A stretch of 15,089 bases of DNA, from positions 1 to 15,089 of the forward strand of contig JAAAVE010000675.1 of assembly GCA_015679605.1 (NCBI GenBank), read 5' to 3'. A program made the translations under genes and the position numbers. Shown here piece after piece: positions 9,265 to 15,089 of this stretch (position 1 is its first letter; each line of letters begins with the position of its first letter). Below the pieces are notes generated by a model. The model did no database searches and was not told where the DNA came from. It worked only from the letters and a program-made list of their open reading frames with translations. The stretch comes from Podila epigama (lineage: Eukaryota > Mortierellomycota > Mortierellomycetes > Mortierellales > Mortierellaceae).

Positions 9265-10202
9265 GAAATACCCACAAAAAAAATTAAAAAAATAGGTAAC
9301 AGTCAGCTAATAAAGAGCCGAGCGGGGAGGGAAAGGTAAAGGCAAAGGCGAAGGCGAAGGGAGACGATCGTCGATGGATATGTAATTTAGGTAATTTGCG
9401 CTTATTATTAGCATCTAGTACTTTGCGAGCTGTACTGCGAGGTGTGCAATAGGATGTGCTGTATTGGGTATTTGGGTATTTGTTATGAGGGTGTGTGGAA
9501 AGTTGCCCTGTACCGCCTTGGTCTCGTCAGAATGATAACAATTGACACTGTTGATCATGTCAGCGTGCGCGTGAGTGTTTGTTTTTGTGTCTTTGTTTCT
9601 TTGTGTGTGTGCAAGCGTGTGATTATACTATTGTGGACTGTGCGAGGAGCGTTTGCAGGTTTATTCATTTTTTTTTTTTATTTTTTCTGGAGTGGGACAG
9701 AGGGGTGATTTGCGACGCTGTTCATGGCGAGAGTGCGAGTGAGGGTTGAATAGATATGCGAGTGTGGGAAGAGTGTGCGAGCAAGAGGTATTCCTGAAAA
9801 AAAAGGTAACAATACCTGCGTGTGGTTAGAACAATGGAGCAAAGGTCGAGTGCAGTGGGGTGGGTCGTGAAGGAATGGATGACTGCACGGTGAAGACGAA
9901 TATCCTAACACCAGCACACTAGAGAGTGGATGGTATTGGTGAGATGAAGATGGCAGGGGATACGAGGAGGAAGAAGAAGAAGAGAAGAGATGACAAAGAA
10001 GAAGAAGAGGACGACAGCAACAAGAAAGAAGAGAAAGAAAAGAAAAGAGAAAAGAAGGAAAGAAATGATATGTGATATGTATTTTGGTAACTATATGGCA
10101 GTTTAAAAAAAAAATAAAAAAAAAACCTGAGACGTCCAGTACGGCTAGCATGGCCAGCATGGCAAGCGTGGCGAAAATAAATATAATAAAATGGGATGGG
10201 AT

Positions 10203-10334
10203 GCAAGTTAAACGAGGATGCACTGGACGCAGGAGGTGCAGGAGGCTATATTCATCTTTTTTGTGCTCTCCCTTTGCAACAAATGAATAACCTCCTGCAC
10301 CTCCTGCGTCCGGTGCTTCCTCGTTCAACTTTGC
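10203..10334. repeat. Large inverted repeat (about 52-bp arms, 27-base loop)
   Basis: The left arm 10203-10255 and right arm 10283-10334 are reverse complements with only a few mismatches and indels. They include a perfect 21-bp core (10225-10245 against 10291-10311; GGACGCAGGAGGTGCAGGAG plus G). A transcript would fold into a long hairpin. Both arms lie outside any credible gene, and each can be read in opposite directions as LNE, two variable residues, then DAGGAGGY, so the arms probably derive from one sequence duplicated head to head. It could be a MITE/foldback element, a small-RNA precursor or a transcription end structure. Confidence 0.9.
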
Positions 10335-11083
10335 GACCGTGGATGGTAACAAGACAGAAGAAAGAGGAAAAAGGAACAAAAGGAAAAGAAAGAACGGCAG
10401 GAGTATACACGAAAGAAAGAACATGGAGACGCCTAATACAACAATCTAGTAAAGGCCCATCTCACTCGCTAGGATAGAGCAGTGAGCACTCGCCATCATC
10501 CCTCAAACACTTTGGCCATAGTTATGGCTCGTGGCCGCGGTTATGGTCTTGATCGTGCTCGCGGTGGTTGTGGTTATGGTTTCTGTTTTTGTTTTTCCGT
10601 ACGGAAGCAGCACCGTTCCATGCTCGGGAGCAGTGGATGTTGAAGAGACATGAACCGTTTTGGATGACTTGCCAAACAATGGTACGCCCCAAGAAAAAAA
10701 TAAAAAAAAAAAAAAAAGGAGAGGGGGTGGAAAGAGGGGAAAAGCCAAGAAGGAAGGGGAATGGAGGAGGGTGACGATGAAATATGCTGGTGGATTAGAC
10801 ACAACTTGACAAAGATTCAGGTTCATGTCATGTTATGAAAACACACATTCAGGCACATGGTTGCAACAAGAAATAGAAGAAAAAAAAAAAAAAAAAAACT
10901 CATTGGACAAATAAAACTACACTAGAGAGAAGGACATCCTCGGGCGTCCATTTGCAATGATGAAGGACTTTACTCAACCTTCACACAACATATTTTTTTT
11001 CTTGCCGCCATGTCAAAATAAATTCCAGGAGAACAAGTGAGCGAGAGTAACATGAAACGCGTTGCTTTGACCATTTCTCTCCA

Positions 11084-11154
11084 TCACTCTCACACTCTCA
11101 CACGCACTCTCACACGCACTCTCACACGCACTCTCGCTCTCTCTCTCTCTCTCT
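11084..11154. repeat. CACTCTCACACG 12-mer repeat grading into CT repeats
   Basis: Three clear 12-base units follow shorter CACTCTCA units and run into a (CT)n tract. It lies about 220 bases before the tRNA and carries no coding potential. Confidence 0.85.
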
Positions 11155-11370
11155 TGATTTAAAAATGCTACTATGACCCATGAAGGCACTTTATTTCTGG
11201 TATCCCAGTGACCACTGCTTTCATTACTTCAACTACAGCATCGCCGTTGCTGCCATCTTTGTGGAAAGTGAACAACTAAGTGAGAGAACACATGAAATTT
11301 ACCAAAACTATCGTGTGGTGACGGATTTCGGAGTTGTTTATCTATGTCACAATCTTCAAAAGTACCAGAT

Positions 11371-11442
11371 GCCATTATAGTATAATGGTTAGTATATCTC
11401 GTTGTGGCCGAGACGATCCTGGTTCGATTCCAGGTGATGGCA
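11371..11442 (+). tRNA. tRNA-His (anticodon GUG)
   Basis: The 72 bases fold as a full cloverleaf. The acceptor stem GCCATTA pairs with TGATGGC (one G-T pair), and the discriminator is A at 11442. The anticodon stem TCTCG/CGAGA encloses the loop TTGTGGC with anticodon GTG. The T stem is CCTGG/CCAGG with loop TTCGATT. A-box (TAGTATAATGGTTAG) and B-box (GGTTCGATTCC) promoter elements are present. There is no intron and no encoded CCA. The base before position 1 is T, so the G(-1) that histidyl-tRNA synthetase needs would be added after transcription by Thg1, as in other eukaryotes. It closely resembles yeast tRNA-His. Confidence 0.98.
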
Positions 11443-11447
11443 TTTTT
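11443..11447 (+). terminator. RNA polymerase III terminator of tRNA-His
   Basis: A run of five T follows the discriminator base directly, with a second TTTTT at 11453-11457 as backup. Confidence 0.85.
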
Positions 11448-12399
11448 GCACTTTTTGATAGTACGGTTCCGGGTATCGGCCCCCTTTTAGTGGAGTTTAT
11501 CTATTCTACAACCCAGGTTGGAATGGATAAACTTTTTTTTTCATGTTTGCAAGTCTTTTAGTCCATTTAGGTGACAAGATTTTTTTGTCCTTGGTGAGAG
11601 ACAAGAGGATGCCGAAAGTGCTTTCTGAACAGGGGCAAAGATGCCTTCAGCACAGACGCGAGTGTGAATGTTTACTTGTGGACATGGGAGACCGTACAAG
11701 TGAAATTTTCTCATCAGTAAAATAGTTTTTTTTTGGCGTCACATGCTTGTAAAGAAGTGTCATCACTGACATGTCAAGCCTTTTGCAAAACGCCTGTTGT
11801 AAAACGCAGACAAAGCATAGCAGTTTTCCTTTAAAAAGAGTACAGATGCATAGCTGCGGAGAGTGATGGGAATGCTCGGCGTTTTTTTTTTTTTTACTCT
11901 TTTTCAAAATAATATGTCCTCTAGGTGATCAAATCATTCTTGCCGTGGGTAAAGAAAAAGATGAAAGACAGGAGTAGGAAAGATAGAGCATGAGACGGGG
12001 GAAAAATGGAAATGATAATAAAAAGAAATGGACAGTGTTCAAAAGCTTGTTTGATTTGCCACAATGAGGTTATGTGCCGCGTCAAAGATGTAACAATCCA
12101 TGTGTGTGAGCATGCAAGGGTTTAAAGGCTGAAATGTGAGGCGCGTGCATGAATATGAGCAGTTTTGTGGGGGAAGTTTTGGATCTGAGCGCATGCATAT
12201 TGTCGATCTTCCGAGTCGGGGTCAATGAGCAACCATTTTTTTTTACGTCCACAGTCTCGAGAAACACGAGAAGCGTGGCGATGACACGCGATCAAAACAC
12301 AAACAGCGTTGGTAAAGATGTCCCCTCTTTCAACGAATGGCATGGTTGCCAGAGTGTGAGTGTGATGCGAATCGCGAAAAGAATAAAAAACGAACAATG
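11448..12399. other. Spacer between the tRNA and the GATA-factor leader
   Basis: Apart from the palindrome at 11494-11533 it holds T runs and AT-rich single-copy DNA. Short open frames on both strands (for example 11543-11725 plus, 12122-12469 minus) have no recognisable domain. It should include the promoter of the plus-strand GATA gene, but I cannot place a core element. Confidence 0.6.
11494..11533. repeat. Imperfect palindrome downstream of the tRNA, related to the left-edge motif
   Basis: AGTTTATCTATTCTACAACC and AGGTTGGAATGGATAAACT face each other. The arms agree except for one substitution in each of two places and a 2-base gap. A T run follows, as after the copy at 312-333. It starts about 50 bases after the tRNA terminator. 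It could be head-to-head ends of a small transposon or a tRNA-targeting element footprint. Confidence 0.8.
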
Positions 12400-12707
12400 A
12401 AAATAGTAATAAAAAAAAATAAAGCCAACAAGATATCATTTTTTTCTCACTCTTCCATTCTCTTCTCATTCATTTTTTCGCTTGCCTTGTCTTTTCACCT
12501 TCACTACTCCTCCATTCTTACATTCACAACGTCAGTCAGTCATTCCTCCATTTACTTTTTTTTTGTCTACAGCATTTCTTTGTCATTCTGTTCTCTCCGA
12601 GTCGACACAGAATCTACAGGTGACAAGTTCATCTACATCAACCCTCTGAGTATCAAGAGAAACAGAGATATCACAAAAAGAAAAAAAAAGCCAGCATCGC
12701 TGTAAAG
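12400..12707 (+). other. Probable first leader exon region of the GATA gene
   Basis: The 308 bases contain no ATG at all and are pyrimidine-rich, ending at a good donor GTAAAG|GTAAAA. This is what a 5' leader looks like. The transcription start is not known, so the left limit is only the last ATG before the stretch (12397). Confidence 0.5.
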
Positions 12708-12885
12708 GTAAAATACATAAACTGTTTGCTGATGTCCATCGTAGTAATGTGGCCATCTTTTGTTGTTATTACGTTTAAACATGGCTAATAATCATCAAGG
12801 AACTTTGGCATCCCCATCACCATCATCACTTACCAGGTCTACGTCCCTCTGTGTTCCTTCTTGTGTGGTGACTTTTTTTTTACAG
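12708..12885 (+). other. Probable leader intron 1 of the GATA gene (178 bp)
   Basis: It runs from GTAAAATAC to a strong acceptor of nine T then ACAG. Several ATGs at 12732-12783, which would otherwise be out of frame upstream starts, lie inside it and would be removed. Confidence 0.5.
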
Positions 12886-12927
12886 CAACAGACGAACCAT
12901 CCTTCAACCAACCGGCGGATATTGAAG

Positions 12928-12995
12928 GTATCCTTGCAGTCTTAACGACTTGGGTCAAAAAAAGAAAAAACAAAAACAAAACATCCTCCAGACAG
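12928..12995 (+). other. Probable leader intron 2 of the GATA gene (68 bp)
   Basis: The donor is TTGAAG|GTATCC and the acceptor CCAGACAG|AAGCAC; the alternative acceptor CTCCAG at 12991 gives the same first ATG. The 42-base exon before it (12886-12927) has no ATG. Confidence 0.45.
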
Positions 12996-13009
12996 AAGCA
13001 CATCTTCTC

Positions 13010-15072
13010 ATGTACCACAAACGAGCGAGCTCGAGACGTCTTACCGCACGGCAGTCTGACGCGATTCGTCGGGAAACTGAAGAAAATGCAGTAGCTGAAG
13101 CAGCGGCAGCGGCAGCAGCAGCAGAAGAAGAAGAAGAAGCAAAAGCTGTAGGTCACAAACAACCAGCTGAAGCAGCTGGTGCCCAAACAGGCCAAAGAGA
13201 GTATGACCATCAGCAAACACGCTCGAGTGCTTCCTCAGAGCGGCGGATGGAGGAGAATCAGCTCGAATGTGCTGCCCAGCATAGTCCTGCTGCAAGCCCT
13301 CAATCTGCTCGTGTTTGTTCAAGTGAGGGAGGCGAGTCGCTTTACAGCGATCAGCATGCAGCCAATGTACACCAATCGCACGAGCACCTCGATACCGCAA
13401 CCCGCCTCACGCCCAACCACAACCACCTTGACACCAGCACGGATGTCCCAACAGAATCTCCTGTGCTTATAAAGGTTGAGCTTCCTATATCCTCCTCCTT
13501 TGCCAATCCCACCTCCCACACCGTCACCACGGCTGGCATCTCACAACAAGATCAAGATTCCTCTGCCACATCAGTCAAGCCTGAAGATCTGCTCCAGTTC
13601 GGATCCCTCTCCCCCGTCCTCGCACCATCACCTACCCTTCTCCAAGACCGCGCAGACATGCAAAAGTCCAACAGCCCCGCTCCGTCAACCTACGAGAGCC
13701 ATCGCGTCCGTTATCAACCCTATCAAGACCCCCTGGACGCGAGTGAAACAACATGCACGGCCCGATTCGGCCTCCAATCCCCTTTTGGAAGTCCTCAGGA
13801 TGCTCCTCAGCATGCTTCTAATGCTAGTCAAGCACCTTCCACAATGTCCTCGAGTGAGCTCACTGAGAGTACCGAGAACATGGACCTAGTTGCTACCAAC
13901 GTCGCGCAACAGACAAGCATGTCATCTTCACAAAATCGCACTCTCGAAAGGGAGCATAGTCTGGCCCAAGACGCATCTATGCCGTCATGTGCAAGCCGCC
14001 CTGCCCTGACATCCTCTGGGTCCTTTGCATTCACAAGTAGTTCGTCACCACAGGCGGGGTCGCTCCTGACCATGGCGTCATCCACGGGCGACACGATGCA
14101 ATCACTCATGCGTCAGTTCCAGGCACCCTATGCCTTGTCGAGTCCTTACGGAACCCCTGCCCCTTATTCAGAGGTATCTCCCTTCATTTCCGAGTGCCTC
14201 CCTGCAAGTTCCCAAGCGGATGATGCACACCAGAACCAGGTGGCTATGCGTTTTGATGTCTCTTCACCTGTAGCCGAGTACTGCGGTGAGACACAGAAGC
14301 GACAGCGTCTGACAAAGTCCTACAGCTCGCCGCAGCTGGTTCTCGACCAGCGACATGGCGGCTATTCCTCTTCCAACAGCCGCTTCAAGTCGGAAGCCTG
14401 CGACACTTGGGGCTTGAGCAGCTGCCCTGTCGGTAGTCCATATGCCTCGACATCCTCCTCCTACGCCTCAACATCATCCACGCCATTGACACCGTTTTCG
14501 TACCAAGCTCTAGGCTCCAACTCATCCAATGCTGAAAAAGACTCGCGCCCCAATAAGCGCCGCCAATATGTGTACCAGCATGAGTATCAACCCTATCGCT
14601 CCAATACCTTCCCAGGCGCGCCATATCATGGTTCAAGTGGTGATAGCGGTATGGGTAGTCATGGATCCCTTGAGCCCATAGGCGACTTTGGGTCAAACGC
14701 GAGCATCTATTCTTTGAACAATCAATCGGCTGAGGGAGGTTTTGACACGAGTGCTACTGACATCGCGACGAATGTGTCCACTTCCAGCTTGGCAGCTCGA
14801 AACACTGGTACAATGTCTCCGTCTGCAATAACTACAATGTCATTTGCAGATTCGTCCGAAGCTCAGAGTCCTGGCACATCCCTTTCTCATCAAAGCTTGG
14901 GTGCTGTCCAAAATCGCAATGTCCCTCCAACTCGGCCAGCCTTGAGCAAACAAGAAATCCAATCGATGGATCCTGACCCAAAGTTCTGTAACAACTGCAG
15001 AACAACCTCAACCCCAAGCTGGCGCCGATGTCCTCAAGGGCGTATCCTCCTTTGTAATGCCTGTGGTTTGTA
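13010..15072 (+). CDS. GATA-type zinc finger transcription factor, 3' end outside the window
   Basis: The start is the first ATG of the predicted spliced leader and the first in this frame. The frame runs 687 codons plus two bases to a splice donor TTGTA|GTAAGT at 15073, so the TAG seen at 15071-15073 is not a real stop. The GATA finger C660-NN-C663, 18 residues, C682-NA-C685 reads TTSTPSWRRCPQG then LCNACGL, with the next codon (TA-) presumably Tyr, split by the intron. Most of the protein is Ser/Pro/Gln-rich linker, as in many fungal GATA regulators. An Ala/Glu-rich segment lies near residues 27-46 and basic patches QKRQR and NKRRQ could act in nuclear import. Three psi-K-x-E sites (K155, K190, K460) could be SUMO sites; that is a motif match only. 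The role is presumably sequence-specific regulation at GATA sites; the pathway (nitrogen, iron, light, development) cannot be told because the basic tail is missing. Confidence 0.88.
14987..15072 (+). other. GATA zinc finger region (CX2CX18CX2C), cut by an intron
   Basis: The spacing of 18 residues between the cysteine pairs differs from the 17 of the AreA class and belongs to the group found in plants and a subset of fungal factors. An extra Cys follows WRR. The basic tail that contacts the minor groove lies beyond the window. Confidence 0.9.
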
Positions 15073-15089
15073 GTAAGTTTTTTTTTTTT
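15073..15089 (+). other. Start of a GATA-gene intron, truncated by the window edge
   Basis: It begins with the consensus donor GTAAGT and passes directly into a T run that reaches the last base. The acceptor and next exon are outside. Confidence 0.85.

Larger units (their letters stand above)
8780..11370. other. Intergenic spacer (2.6 kb), low complexity
   Basis: This lies between the start of the minus-strand SH3 gene and the tRNA. It holds a GT/CA tract (8828-8915), GA-rich DNA (8967-9040), GGGTCA-type repeats (9231-9264), AAAGGC/GAAGGC hexamers (9331-9361), a purine-rich GAA block (9963-10066), the large inverted repeat (10203-10334), a weak Gly/Arg-rich small frame at 10524-10643, A runs at 10694-10718 and 10879-10898, and CACTCTCACACG repeats (11084-11154). 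The longer open frames are homopolymer-driven Phe/Leu/Ser runs, and I do not support any as genes. Confidence 0.7.

Noticed and set aside
9678-10424. 248-codon minus-strand open frame rich in Phe, Leu and Ser
   Set aside because: It is a translation of purine-rich repeats, crosses both arms of the inverted repeat, and shows no domain. Its hydrophobic runs come from AAG/GAA tracts read on the other strand.
11180-11380. 66-codon plus frame ending in the tRNA
   Set aside because: It overlaps the first bases of tRNA-His, has no recognisable domain, and its length is expected by chance.
12122-12469. 115-codon minus-strand frame opposite the GATA promoter
   Set aside because: The N-terminal hydrophobic run derives from A-rich DNA and the remainder is unrecognisable; a plus-strand frame over the same bases is equally open.
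12781-12945. ATG at 12781 as start of the GATA protein
   Set aside because: It needs a weak GTCTAC donor and skips a strong poly-T/ACAG acceptor; it lies in the predicted leader intron. It remains a possible alternative start via a splice 12836 to 12940.

Overview
The window looks like chromosomal DNA of a filamentous fungus, most likely an early-diverging one (Mucoromycota, possibly Mortierellomycotina; this placement is inferred from gene style and was not tested by a search). The evidence is a five-exon Zn2Cys6 transcription factor with GT-AG introns of 127-177 bp, a signal-peptide/Kex2/SH3 membrane protein of fungal type, a fungal-type GATA zinc finger with an interrupted reading frame, an intronless nuclear tRNA-His(GUG), and long AT-rich intergenic stretches crowded with microsatellites. 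No bacterial, organellar or viral gene organisation is visible.

Layout. 1-804: non-coding, with an open frame running off the left edge, a 24-bp palindrome, a pyrimidine-rich period-7 repeat and a 20/21-bp tandem repeat. 805-5961 (minus): a five-exon gene for a 1516-residue Zn2Cys6 regulator, rebuilt by joining five reading frames through four GT-AG introns whose phases all fit. 5962-7567: spacer with simple repeats. 7568-8779 (minus): an intact 403-residue single-pass membrane protein with a cytoplasmic SH3 domain, resembling yeast Fus1 in layout. 8780-11370: 2.6 kb of low-complexity DNA containing a TATA-like site for the SH3 gene and a striking 52-bp-arm inverted repeat. 11371-11442: tRNA-His(GUG), followed by a palindrome related to sequences near the left edge. 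12400-15089 (plus): a GATA-type transcription factor with a probably spliced, ATG-free leader. Its zinc finger lies at the right edge and is interrupted there by an intron, so the gene is incomplete.

The two regulators and the SH3 membrane protein do not form an evident pathway; the sequence gives no reason to link them beyond proximity. I see no clear new multi-gene system. The most unusual non-coding signals are the inverted repeat at 10203-10334 and the dispersed palindromic motif shared by the left edge and the tRNA flank.
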